Positions 8,548-16,921 of a DNA stretch of 37,130 nt are shown here, one piece after another. The DNA comes from Kiritimatiellia bacterium (GTDB taxonomy: Bacteria; Verrucomicrobiota; Kiritimatiellia; RFP12; UBA1067): positions 1-37,130 of the forward strand of contig JAFXEU010000042.1 of the NCBI GenBank assembly GCA_017520845.1, read 5' to 3'. How positions within the stretch are numbered: position 1 is the first letter of the stretch; the number at the start of each line of letters is the position of its first letter. The position numbers and the translations under genes were made by a program. The notes under the pieces are model-generated. The model saw only the letters and a list, made by a program, of their open reading frames with translations, ran no database searches and was not told the DNA's origin.

Positions 8548-8556
8548 GGAGGTGAT
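8548..8556 (+). promoter_or_regulatory. Strong ribosome-binding site fixing the phosphoesterase start
   Basis: GGAGGTGAT lies 3 nt before ATG 8560 and is complementary to the 16S 3' end. An in-frame ATG at 8542 would place this site inside the coding region and lacks its own site, so 8560 is preferred. Confidence 0.7.
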
Positions 8557-8559
8557 AAT

Positions 8560-10089
8560 ATGATTGAGAGACGCGATTTTATTACCGGGATGCTCGCAGG
8601 CGCGGGATTTGTGTCCGGGTGCAGAGCGATGGCTCCCTTTGCGGGCGGAGGGAACGTGCGCCTTAAATTCGGCGTAGTGAGCGACGTTCATGTAAAACTC
8701 GCCGCGGACGGACGATCTCTCGCGGCCGGATACGATACGCAGACGTTCGAACGGACGCTGACCTATTTCCGTGATTGCGGCGTTGACGCGGTGATGATTG
8801 CGGGCGATATCGCCGACATCGGATTTGTGAGCGAGCTGAAAGCCGTCGCCGACGCATGGTTCAGGGTTTTTCCCGGAGACAGAGCGCCTGACGGACGCAA
8901 GGTTGAGCGTCTTTTCGTCTTCGGCAACCACGACGCATACGCGCTTAAAAAAGGCGGCGACGTGTTCAAGGATCCCGCCGAACTTCGTCGCGAGGCGATC
9001 GAGGCCGATCCGCGCAAGGCATGGGATTTCTGTTTTCATGAAGAATGGAAGCCGTATTTCAGAAAAACGGTCAAAGGTTTCGATTTTTTCTGTTCGCACT
9101 GGCAGCCGGGCGTCTGGTGCAACGGATATGCCGAGACGGGGTGCAATGGATGTGCGGACGCTTTCCGGTCGATGATGGAGGCGTGCGACCCGTCGAAGCC
9201 GTTCTTTTACGTTCAGCATCCTCATCCTCGAGATACCGTGTACGGGAAGGATGCCTGGGGTGTCGATGACGGGACGTCTACCGGACTTTTGTCCGCCTTT
9301 CCCCAGGCTGTCGCGTTTTCTGGGCATTCCCACGAACCGCTGACGAATGAGCGGGCGTTGTGGCGCGGCGCGTTTACATCGGTGGCGACGGGATCGTTGA
9401 GGTATCTGTCGGCAAACTCCGTCTATAATCGCGCGGATGTCGCGGGATACGAGAACGGCGGTTGCGACGTATACGCGCCGAACGTGAAGCGCTCCGACAG
9501 GGGCGTCTATTACGCTCGATATAATGCGCCGAAGTCGATGACGAATGAAGCGGTTTGTCCCGACATTCGCGTCGGTCAGATCGTGAGCGTCTTTGACGAT
9601 CGGATAGAGTTTGAAAAGCGGGAGTTTTTAAGCGGAATGAAGTTGGGTGAGGATTGGGTCGTGGAACTGCCCGCAAAGGCGAAAAGTTTCGCGGTGAGAG
9701 CCAGGGCTGCGCAGAGGGCCGAGTTTCCCGCCGGAGCGGAACTTACCGTCGAGCGCACATGCGCAAAGACGCGTGGTCTTAAAAGAGAAGATTTAGTCAT
9801 CGCGCAGGAAGAGAAGCCTGCAATCCGGTTTGAGTTCCCTCCGGCGAATGCGGCAGGCCGCGTCGCGGAGTATGAGATTTCTGCGCAGAACTCAGGCGGA
9901 ACCGAGGCGCGTGTGCGTCTTTGCGCCGCCGGGGGCTTCTATCCGGAGAGACATGCGAAATTTTCGAAGAAAGTTGTCGCAACCGTTTTTGCCGACAGGT
10001 TCCCCGTCGGGGCCGATACGTTCCGGGTTACGCCGCTTGATTCTTTCGGTAATGCTGGCCGGCCGATCAGCTGTGTCTGCGAAAGGTAA
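8560..10089 (+). CDS. Calcineurin-like metallophosphoesterase, Tat-type lipoprotein
   Basis: About 509 residues. The N-terminus ERRDFITGMLAGAGF fits a twin-arginine signal and is followed by VSGC, which fits a lipobox, so export in folded form and lipid anchoring are likely. The metallophosphoesterase motifs appear in order: VVSDVHVK, IAGDIAD, GNHDAY, and a C-terminal GHSHEP. These supply the Asp/His/Asn ligands of a dinuclear metal centre. The C-terminal 150 residues look like a beta-sandwich domain. The substrate is unknown. It starts 18 nt after the hyfF stop, yet nothing links it functionally to the hydrogenase module. Confidence 0.85.
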   Translation: MIERRDFITGMLAGAGFVSGCRAMAPFAGGGNVRLKFGVVSDVHVKLAADGRSLAAGYDTQTFERTLTYFRDCGVDAVMIAGDIADIGFVSELKAVADAWFRVFPGDRAPDGRKVERLFVFGNHDAYALKKGGDVFKDPAELRREAIEADPRKAWDFCFHEEWKPYFRKTVKGFDFFCSHWQPGVWCNGYAETGCNGCADAFRSMMEACDPSKPFFYVQHPHPRDTVYGKDAWGVDDGTSTGLLSAFPQAVAFSGHSHEPLTNERALWRGAFTSVATGSLRYLSANSVYNRADVAGYENGGCDVYAPNVKRSDRGVYYARYNAPKSMTNEAVCPDIRVGQIVSVFDDRIEFEKREFLSGMKLGEDWVVELPAKAKSFAVRARAAQRAEFPAGAELTVERTCAKTRGLKREDLVIAQEEKPAIRFEFPPANAAGRVAEYEISAQNSGGTEARVRLCAAGGFYPERHAKFSKKVVATVFADRFPVGADTFRVTPLDSFGNAGRPISCVCER

Positions 10090-10128
10090 TTTGCGAAGGG
10101 GACTCCCCATCTGGAAAGAAGGTGAAAT

Positions 10129-10230
10129 ATGAGAAAAAATGCCGTTATATCGTTGATTTTTGCTCCTGCGCTTCTTTTGGCGTCCGGTACTTCCGTTCAG
10201 CCGAAGTGGAATAACCCGCTTTTCGACTAA
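10129..10230 (+). pseudogene. 33-codon secreted ORF, probable N-terminal remnant
   Basis: An ATG preceded by GAAAGAAGGTG opens a 33-codon frame. It has a signal-peptide-like N-terminus (MRKNAVISLIFAPALLLASG) followed by only 13 residues. It looks like the export signal of a decayed secreted protein, or a genuine small exported peptide. The following DNA has no matching continuation that I can recognise. Confidence 0.35.
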
Positions 10231-10356
10231 ATTCAATGCGACGGCAACGTCGTAAGGGTCTTATCGCGGCCCTTGAGCCCACTTCGCTGCGCTCGTGCGC
10301 TCGATCCAGGTTTGCGCGGCACAGCCTTTAAAATTAAGAAATTGTAAAAATAGTGG

Positions 10357-10384
10357 TGTTGAGGCGACCTATTTGTGGTATAAT
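10357..10384 (+). promoter_or_regulatory. Extended -10 promoter of the RND operon
   Basis: TG at 10376-10377, then TATAAT at 10379-10384, with a weak TGTTGA-like -35 near 10357. The ATG at 10394 is only 9 nt downstream, so the mRNA may be nearly leaderless. The preceding 10231-10356 holds small inverted repeats and no gene. Confidence 0.6.
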
Positions 10385-10393
10385 TTAAATACT

Positions 10394-11458
10394 ATGTATA
10401 AGTATTTACTCGCCACAAGTTGTCTGGTCGGATTCTCCGTTTTTGCGGCGGAAGTGACCTTGCCCGTATATGAAGTCGTCAACAGGCCTCTTAAGGTCGA
10501 AACGCGTCTGCCGGGACGTGTTGTTCCTATTTCCAGGGTCGATGTGGTGCCGCAGGTTTCAGGCGAAATTCTCGAGGTTTGCTTTGAGAACGGCGCGCTC
10601 GTCAACGAGGGCGACACTCTTTATAAACTTGATCCCGTGAAATACGCCGCAGCCGTAAAGAACGCCGAGGCCAAGGTTCAGGAGTGCAAGGCCAACGTCG
10701 CGTATGCCGAGCAGTCCTACAACCGTCATAAGAGGCTTCTTGAAACGCGCGCCGTTTCGCTGGACGCCGTGGATAACGCGCTCTCACAGCGTGATTCGTC
10801 GCGCGCCGCGTATGCCGCGGCCCAGGCGGATCTCGTTTATGCGCGCGATAATTTGCTGCATTGCGAGATAAAAGCTCCTATTTCCGGTAAAATCGGTTCG
10901 ACCGCGATGACGCGCGGCAACTACGCCAAGGCCGGGGACGTGCCTCTCGTTTCAATCGTTCAGATTTCTCCCATACGAATCCGTTTTTCGCTTTCCAACA
11001 GGCGTTTTCTCAGCCTTTTCGGAGGATTGAGCAGCCGTTTGCGCGATGAATCGACGGCTAAAATCTTTTTGGCCAACGGTCAGGAACATTCCGGGAAAGG
11101 CGCTTTTGAATATGTCGAGAATACGGCCGATGAGCTGACCGATACGATTCAGATCTATTTTCAGTTCGAAAATCCCGACGCTACTCTCCGTCCGGGCGGA
11201 ACCGTTACGGTGGTTCTCGGATCCAAGAAGGGCGAGATGATGCCGACCGTTCCGCCGAGCGCGATTTTGCAGGACGTACAAGGCCCGTACGTATGGGTGC
11301 TCGATGAGAATAACGTCGCTTCCCGCCGTTCCGTCGCGCGCGGCGATCTTGTAGACGGCTGGGTGTTTATTGAGAAGGGGCTTAAGCCCGGCGATAGAAT
11401 TGTAGCCAACGGCGCTCATAAAGTTAAACGCGGAATGACGGTGAAGGCGGTGAAATGA
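10394..11458 (+). CDS. RND efflux periplasmic adaptor (membrane fusion protein)
   Basis: About 354 residues. The start at ATG 10394 gives a clean signal peptide (MYKYLLATSCLVGFSVFAAE); an upstream in-frame start adds an implausible leader. The AcrA/MexA-like order is visible: first barrel-sandwich half (RLPGRVVPISRVDVVPQVSG), a coiled-coil hairpin (KNAEAKVQECKANVAYAEQS onward), second lipoyl half (IKAPISGKIG), beta-barrel and membrane-proximal domain. It bridges the inner-membrane pump and an outer-membrane channel. Its TGA overlaps the pump ATG (11455-11458). No TolC-type gene is in the window. Confidence 0.9.
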   Translation: MYKYLLATSCLVGFSVFAAEVTLPVYEVVNRPLKVETRLPGRVVPISRVDVVPQVSGEILEVCFENGALVNEGDTLYKLDPVKYAAAVKNAEAKVQECKANVAYAEQSYNRHKRLLETRAVSLDAVDNALSQRDSSRAAYAAAQADLVYARDNLLHCEIKAPISGKIGSTAMTRGNYAKAGDVPLVSIVQISPIRIRFSLSNRRFLSLFGGLSSRLRDESTAKIFLANGQEHSGKGAFEYVENTADELTDTIQIYFQFENPDATLRPGGTVTVVLGSKKGEMMPTVPPSAILQDVQGPYVWVLDENNVASRRSVARGDLVDGWVFIEKGLKPGDRIVANGAHKVKRGMTVKAVK

Positions 11459-14400
11459 ATATCCGAGAAAAATTAGCGCGCCTTTATCCGAGCATTTCGG
11501 CTTTCTTCATCACCCATCCCCGCATGGCGTGGGTCGTCGCGATTGTGATTACGCTCGTCGGAGCGATCAGTTTCTCGCGGCTGGCGGTCGCCGAATATCC
11601 GAATATTACGCCGGTCACGATTACCGTGTCGGCGACTTATACCGGAGCCAGCGCCCAGGTGCTGAACGATTCCGTGGGCCAGATTATTGAAGATCAGATC
11701 AACGGCGTTGAAGACATCTGGTATTACAAGTCGAACTGCAACGACAGGGGATCGTACAACTGCTACTGCGTGTTCAGGCCCGGAGTCTCTTCGAATATAG
11801 CGCTCGTAAACGTTCAAAACGCCGTCAGGCGCGCCGAATCGAAGTTGCCCGCGGAAGTGAAGCAAAGCGGCATCACGATCAAAAAACGCCCCGAAGACAG
11901 AATGGTGATGTACATGTTCATGACCGACGGACGCGAAGGCGGCATGGACATTATGGAGCTTTCCAACTATGTCGAGAAACAGGTCGCCGATTCGATCGCC
12001 CGAATGGACGGAGTCGGCCTTGTGGAGACGGGCGGGCGTACGTATTCGATGCGAATCTGGCTCGATCAGACGCGTCTTGCGGGACTTAACGTTTCCATTG
12101 CCGAGATTAAATCGGCCATTGAATCCCAGAACGTCCAGGCGGCCGCGGGAACGGTCGGCGGAGAATACGCCAGCCGCCATCTCACATTCAAACTTAACGT
12201 TAAAGGCCGTCTTACGTCGAAGGAGGAGTTCGAGAATATCATTATCCGCAACAACCCCGAGACCGGCGGCCAGATTCGCATAAAAGACGTCGCGCGCGTC
12301 GAGCTCGGCTGTAAAGGGTATACGACGCGCGGAAAGTTCAACGAAAACACCGCCGTTTCTCTTTCCGTCTATAAATCCCCCGAGGCTAACGCCGTCGAAA
12401 CCGCCAAGCGCGTGAAGGAGGAAGTCGACAAGTGGATTAAACGCATGCCGAAAGGAGTAGAGGGTGTCCTCGCCGACGACTCGACCGCGTTTACCGAGGT
12501 GTTTTTGAATGAGACGTACGTAACTCTCTTCGTCGCGCTTTTGCTCGTTGTCGCGATCACGTACCTCTTCCTTCAGGATTGGCGCGCGACCTTTGTTCCC
12601 GCGATCGCGATTCCCATTTCGCTGGTGGGTTCGTTTACGTTCTTTTATCTGTTCGGCTTCACGCTTAACGTTCTTACGATGTTCGGGCTGATTCTCGTTA
12701 TCGGCTCGCTCGTGGACGATGCGATTGTCGTGGTCAAGAATACCCAGTCTCTGATGCTTCGAGAGGGACTTTCGGCCAAGGAGGCGGCAGCGAAGTCGAT
12801 GACGCAGATTACGGGCGCCATTATCGCGACGACGCTTGTCACTCTCGCCTGTTATATGCCGCTGGCCTTTTACGGCGGCATGGTCGGAATGATGTATGTC
12901 CAATTCGCCGTGACGATGTGCGTGGCTCTTTGCCTTTCAACCGTGGTGGCGCTCGTTCTTTCTCCGGTTCTTTGCGCGTATCTGCTTAAGAAACCCGATC
13001 CTAACAAGCGTAGAATTCTTCTCGCCCCGTTCAACTGGACTCTCGACATGAGCCGTCGCGGCTACTTGAAGTTCGTCGGCTTCTTCGTTCGCCGCGCGCT
13101 TTTTACGCTTCTTTTCTTCGCGGCGGTCTGCGCTTCGATCTGGTTCGTCTCCGGTAAGATTCCCACCGCGTTTCTGCCCAAGGAGGACCGCGGCTGGATC
13201 ACCTGCAATCTTCGCCTTTCCGAAGGCCAGTCCATCGACAACACGATCGAGGTCGTCGATAAGATTCATGAAAGAGCCCTTGAGACTCCGGGAATTCATG
13301 CGGTTTCGTCCAACTGCGGCAGCAGCGGCATGTGGGGCGCGGGCGAGAACCTTGCGACAGTCTGGTTCCGTCTCAAGCATTGGGACGAGCGCAAGGATCC
13401 GGAACTTGCCATCAATGCGATTATGGACAAGCTGAAAGAATCCACAAAGGATCTTTACGAGGCTGAAATCGTCTTCTCCCAGCCTGCTCCGATCCGCGGT
13501 CTCGGAGGTTCCAGCGGTGTCGGTTTCAACCTGTGCTCGATGGAAGGCGCGACGGTATTTGAACTTTATGAAGTCGCCGAAACCTTAATGGCGAAATTGC
13601 GCGCTCATCCGTATGTGAAGAGCGCGGTTCACGGTCTTACCGCTTCCACGCCCCAGCTTGAACTTAAGCTTGACCGTCAGAAGGCGGAACTTCTCGGGAT
13701 TACCCCTAAAGTCGTGTTCCAGACGCTCCAGAACCAGCTGGCGTCGTTCTACGTCAACGACTTCAACATAAAGGGCGGCGTTTACGAGGTTAAGCTTCAG
13801 AACGATCCCGACCATCGTACGTCGATAGCCGACATTCTCGCGGTGCGCATTTCGACGGCGTCCGGAGAATCCGTTCCGATTTCGTCCATCGGTACCGTCG
13901 AATACGTCGGAGGAACGCGCGAGACGATGAGTTATAATAAAATGAGGGCGGCCTGGTGCGACGTGACGCCGAAAGAGGGTATTTCGTCGTCTCAGCTTAT
14001 GGAGCTTATTGAATCCATTGAGCTGCCAAAAGGCTTCATAGTGGAGTGGGGCCCCGTGCAGCTTCAGGAAAAGGAGAATGAAGGCCGCCTTACGTGGCTT
14101 TTGGTCGCGGCGTTCGTATTCGCGTATCTCTTCCTGGTGGCCCAGTATGAGAGCTGGACGATTCCGATTCCTGTAATGCTTTCGGTGATTTTCGCTCTTC
14201 TCGGCGCGCTTATCGGGTTGTGGGTGACTAAAACTCCGCTTTCGATTTACGCTCAGCTGGGATGCGTCATGCTTATCGGTCTATCGGCTAAAAACGCGAT
14301 TCTGATGGTCGAGTTCTCTAAGCAGGAACGTGAAAACGGCAAGGGGGTCTTTGAGGCGGCGATTTCAGGTGCGGATCTGCGCTACCGCGCTGTAATGATG

Positions 14401-14610
14401 ACCGCCTGGAGCTTTGTCATCGGTGTTTTGCCGCTTGTATTCGCGGTAGGTGCCGGTTCAGGTGCGATGAAGGCTATCGGTATCTGTACGTTCAGCGGGA
14501 TGCTTTTCTCAAGTATTGTGGGTATAATTTTCGTTCCCGCCTTATATTCGCTTTTCCAGCGCCTGCGTGAGAAAATCAGCGGAGTATTAAAGAGGGGAGC
14601 GAAAGCCTGA
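11455..14610 (+). CDS. RND multidrug/hydrophobe efflux transporter (AcrB/HAE1 family)
   Basis: A 1051-residue protein, the normal RND length. Two repeated halves each have a large periplasmic loop. The N-terminus has the AVAEYPNITPVTITVSATY motif. The TM4 proton-relay aspartates are in LVDDAIVVVKNTQ (about residues 419-420), and the TM10-11 region has GLSAKNAILMVEF. It exchanges protons for export of hydrophobic compounds through the adaptor encoded upstream. It begins in an ATGA overlap with the adaptor and ends 2 nt before the first GYF_2-like gene, so that pair may be cotranslated with it. Confidence 0.93.
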   Translation: MNIREKLARLYPSISAFFITHPRMAWVVAIVITLVGAISFSRLAVAEYPNITPVTITVSATYTGASAQVLNDSVGQIIEDQINGVEDIWYYKSNCNDRGSYNCYCVFRPGVSSNIALVNVQNAVRRAESKLPAEVKQSGITIKKRPEDRMVMYMFMTDGREGGMDIMELSNYVEKQVADSIARMDGVGLVETGGRTYSMRIWLDQTRLAGLNVSIAEIKSAIESQNVQAAAGTVGGEYASRHLTFKLNVKGRLTSKEEFENIIIRNNPETGGQIRIKDVARVELGCKGYTTRGKFNENTAVSLSVYKSPEANAVETAKRVKEEVDKWIKRMPKGVEGVLADDSTAFTEVFLNETYVTLFVALLLVVAITYLFLQDWRATFVPAIAIPISLVGSFTFFYLFGFTLNVLTMFGLILVIGSLVDDAIVVVKNTQSLMLREGLSAKEAAAKSMTQITGAIIATTLVTLACYMPLAFYGGMVGMMYVQFAVTMCVALCLSTVVALVLSPVLCAYLLKKPDPNKRRILLAPFNWTLDMSRRGYLKFVGFFVRRALFTLLFFAAVCASIWFVSGKIPTAFLPKEDRGWITCNLRLSEGQSIDNTIEVVDKIHERALETPGIHAVSSNCGSSGMWGAGENLATVWFRLKHWDERKDPELAINAIMDKLKESTKDLYEAEIVFSQPAPIRGLGGSSGVGFNLCSMEGATVFELYEVAETLMAKLRAHPYVKSAVHGLTASTPQLELKLDRQKAELLGITPKVVFQTLQNQLASFYVNDFNIKGGVYEVKLQNDPDHRTSIADILAVRISTASGESVPISSIGTVEYVGGTRETMSYNKMRAAWCDVTPKEGISSSQLMELIESIELPKGFIVEWGPVQLQEKENEGRLTWLLVAAFVFAYLFLVAQYESWTIPIPVMLSVIFALLGALIGLWVTKTPLSIYAQLGCVMLIGLSAKNAILMVEFSKQERENGKGVFEAAISGADLRYRAVMMTAWSFVIGVLPLVFAVGAGSGAMKAIGICTFSGMLFSSIVGIIFVPALYSLFQRLREKISGVLKRGAKA

Positions 14611-14612
14611 GG

Positions 14613-15473
14613 ATGGATAGAGCCGATACGGAGTGGTTTGTCAGAAGTTCAGAAGGCAAGGTATACGGTCCTGCCGATCGCAAGACTCTGATTGAATGGG
14701 CGAAGGAAGGACGCATAGAACCTAGCGGTTTTGTGTCGTCCGACCGCAAGACATGGATTCCGGCTCAGTTGATGGACGAGCTAGAGATGAAGTGGGTCGT
14801 GGAGGCGGAGCCCGGCAAGTTCTATGGCCCGTTTAACCGCAATGTTGTAAGTCGCCTCGCTTCAGGAAACGGCGTCCCTCCCGGAGCGGTATTTTACCGT
14901 AAGCACGAGTTCGCCATTGATCAAGATCCTCCTCCGGTAACGGTTGAGAAAAAAGTTGAAGTCGAGGTCGAGAAGATTGTCGAGAAGGAAGTTCGTGTTG
15001 AAGTTCCTGTAGAGAAGATTGTAGAAGTTGAAAAGATCGTTGAGAAGGAAGTGCGCGTTGAGGTTCCTGTAGAAAAGATCGTAGAAGTCGAGAAGATTGT
15101 TGAAAAGGAAGTTCGCGTAGAAGTTCCCGTGGAGAAGATTGTAGAAGTCGAGAAGATCGTTGAGAAGGAAGTGCGCGTTGAGGTTCCTGTCGAGAGGATC
15201 GTTGAAGTAGAAAAAATAGTAGAGGTCGAGAAAATCGTTGAGGTTGAGCGGGTTATTGAAGTTGAGCCGCCTGCAAGAAAAGCAATAACGGCAGGGGAAT
15301 TGTCTCCCGCCGTGGCCTCTCGCCCTCCAGCTCCGGCTTTAGGCGGCATGTTCAAGAATGTTAATCCCGCACAACTTGCGGCGCTTGAGGCAGCGGCGCG
15401 TCGTGAGCTTGCGGCAGCCAAGAGTTCAAAATCCGGCGGCATTTCGGGATTGTTTTCAAGGAGGAAGTCATGA
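14613..15473 (+). CDS. GYF_2-like domain protein with 20-residue V/E/K tandem repeats
   Basis: A 286-residue protein. Two short GYF_2-like units begin it: WFVRSSEGKVYGP...LIEWAKEGRIEPS...WIPA (about 8-50) and KWVVEAEPGKFYGPFNR (about 59-100). Residues about 115-220 are four copies of a 20-residue unit, EKIVEKEVRVEVPVEKIVEV, with a degenerate tail. An Ala-rich segment and a basic end SGLFSRRKS follow. GYF_2 domains are thought to mediate protein binding. The strictly alternating charge and valine pattern could form an extended rod. There is no signal peptide, so a cytoplasmic location is likely. It is coupled to the pump gene upstream and by ATGA to the next gene. No specific function can be given. 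Confidence 0.75.
   Translation: MDRADTEWFVRSSEGKVYGPADRKTLIEWAKEGRIEPSGFVSSDRKTWIPAQLMDELEMKWVVEAEPGKFYGPFNRNVVSRLASGNGVPPGAVFYRKHEFAIDQDPPPVTVEKKVEVEVEKIVEKEVRVEVPVEKIVEVEKIVEKEVRVEVPVEKIVEVEKIVEKEVRVEVPVEKIVEVEKIVEKEVRVEVPVERIVEVEKIVEVEKIVEVERVIEVEPPARKAITAGELSPAVASRPPAPALGGMFKNVNPAQLAALEAAARRELAAAKSSKSGGISGLFSRRKS
14961..15250 (+). repeat. 60-bp tandem repeat array encoding V/E/K units
   Basis: Four full units with an exact 60-bp period plus a partial copy. Copies differ mostly at third codon positions (GTT/GTC/GTA/GTG, GAA/GAG) while the peptide stays almost constant, which points to selection on the protein repeat. Confidence 0.85.
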
Positions 15474-16921
15474 GCGACATAAAGTGGTATTTGCGGACTC
15501 AAGACGAAACTTTCGGCCCGGAAAGTGAAGAGAAACTTATCGAATGGGCGAAGATGGGCCGTATTCAGCCCGGACAGGAGATATCCGACGATAATGAAAT
15601 CTGGAAGCGTGTCGAGGATGTTCCGTTTCTTGATATGCGCTTTTCGATCGATCTCGGTGACGGCAATCCTCGCGGACCGTTCAATAGGGCGGCTGCGGAG
15701 GCTCTTCTTTCTTCGGGTCGTCTTCCTCCGACCGCAACGGTGGTTGAAACGAGAGCTCCTTTCGATGGTGATTCTGCTGTCTCGTCTGAAGAGCCGGTAA
15801 AATTGGAGTCTAGTCTCAGCAATGACGCCGGGAGCGGCGATGTTAAGGTTGTCGAAAAAATCGTCGAGAAAATAGTTGAGGTTGAAAAGGTCGTGGAGGT
15901 TCCTGTCGAGAAGATAGTTCTCAAGGAAGTTCCCGTAGAAAAGATTATTGAGAAGATCGTCGAGAAGGAAGTGCCTGTCGAGGTTGAGAAGATTATCGAA
16001 AAGCGTGTCGAGATTCCCGTCGAGGTCGAAAAGATCGTTGAGAAGATCGTGGAGAAAGTCGTCGTAGACGATACGCGGATCAAGGAGCTTGAGTCTATCA
16101 TCGAAGAGGAGCGCCGTCATACCGCCAGTCTCCAGGCCCGTATGGACGAGGCCGCCAAGAGTAATGCCGATCGCGAGGCCGTGATGCAGGAAAAGCTTAT
16201 GACGGCGGCGAAAGAGGCGTCGGCCCGTGAGTCGAAACTGCGTGAGCAGGTTCTCGCGCTTGAGACGGAACTTCGCAGGCTCCCCGAATCCGCCGGCGAA
16301 ATCGCAAATATCCAGGCCGCCGTATATTCGCTTATGACAGGCGAGGTCGAGGAAATCGGCAAGCTCATCGAAATCGAAAAGGCCGAAGCGGAAGAGTTTC
16401 GCCGCCGCCATGAAGAGCGCACCGATAATCTTCTGCAGCGCCGTCGCGAACTGCTGCGCAAGGCGGGAGCGAATATTCAGGAAATGACGCGCAAGGCGCT
16501 CGTTAACCGCCCCGAAGATCCTCGTACGGCGCAGCTCAGGAGGGAACTTGACGAGCTTCGCGCGCTCGACGCCAAAAAGAGCCGCGAGGCTGAAGCGAAA
16601 ATCGCCGATCTCACCGCGCGACTCCGCCTTCGGGAGACGGAAAACGCCCGAAGAACGGAAAGCCAGAAAGATATTACACAGCTTCAGGCTCAGGTTCAGG
16701 AACTTCGCGAGAAACTTCAGCTCCGCGAGAAAGATCTCCTTCTGGAGCGTCAGCGTTCGGAATCGCTGCGTCAGCAGCAGGCCGTTTATCAGCAGACGCT
16801 TTCGGCGCGTGTCAGGGAACTTGAATCGCCTTCGATCGGAACGAGTCAATCCATGTCGACAAATCAGAGCCGCGAAGCGAAGCTGGTTAAACTTCCTAAA
16901 TGGATGAGGTTCGGCTTATGA
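15470..16921 (+). CDS. GYF_2-like domain protein with V/E/K stalk and long coiled coil
   Basis: A 483-residue paralogue of the preceding protein. It starts with two GYF_2-like units (KWYLRTQDETFGP...LIEWAKMGRIQPG and the FSIDLGDGNPRGPFNR region), then an irregular VEKIVEKIVEVEK stalk (about 125-200). Residues about 203-450 are a long heptad-rich coiled coil (ELESIIEEERRHTASLQARM onward; LQAQVQELREKLQLREKDLL). The order GYF_2, stalk, coiled coil suggests a scaffolding or structural protein. Both neighbours overlap it by ATGA (15470-15473, 16918-16921). No signal peptide is seen. Its function and partner are unknown; the first GYF_2-like protein is the obvious candidate partner. Confidence 0.75.
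   Translation: MSDIKWYLRTQDETFGPESEEKLIEWAKMGRIQPGQEISDDNEIWKRVEDVPFLDMRFSIDLGDGNPRGPFNRAAAEALLSSGRLPPTATVVETRAPFDGDSAVSSEEPVKLESSLSNDAGSGDVKVVEKIVEKIVEVEKVVEVPVEKIVLKEVPVEKIIEKIVEKEVPVEVEKIIEKRVEIPVEVEKIVEKIVEKVVVDDTRIKELESIIEEERRHTASLQARMDEAAKSNADREAVMQEKLMTAAKEASARESKLREQVLALETELRRLPESAGEIANIQAAVYSLMTGEVEEIGKLIEIEKAEAEEFRRRHEERTDNLLQRRRELLRKAGANIQEMTRKALVNRPEDPRTAQLRRELDELRALDAKKSREAEAKIADLTARLRLRETENARRTESQKDITQLQAQVQELREKLQLREKDLLLERQRSESLRQQQAVYQQTLSARVRELESPSIGTSQSMSTNQSREAKLVKLPKWMRFGL

Noticed and set aside
11473..12903. 476-codon minus-strand open frame inside the RND pump gene
   Set aside because: The sense strand encodes a full, motif-complete RND transporter. The antisense product is Arg/His/Asp-rich without recognisable domains, typical of a GC-rich shadow.
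14961..15250. CRISPR-like array
   Set aside because: The repeats are contiguous, in frame and protein-coding with no unique spacers; no cas gene nearby.
14921..16849. 642-codon minus-strand open frame
   Set aside because: It is antisense to the two GYF_2-like genes. Its Ser/Thr/Phe repeats are the complement of the V/E/K codon repeats, and it lacks a credible start context.
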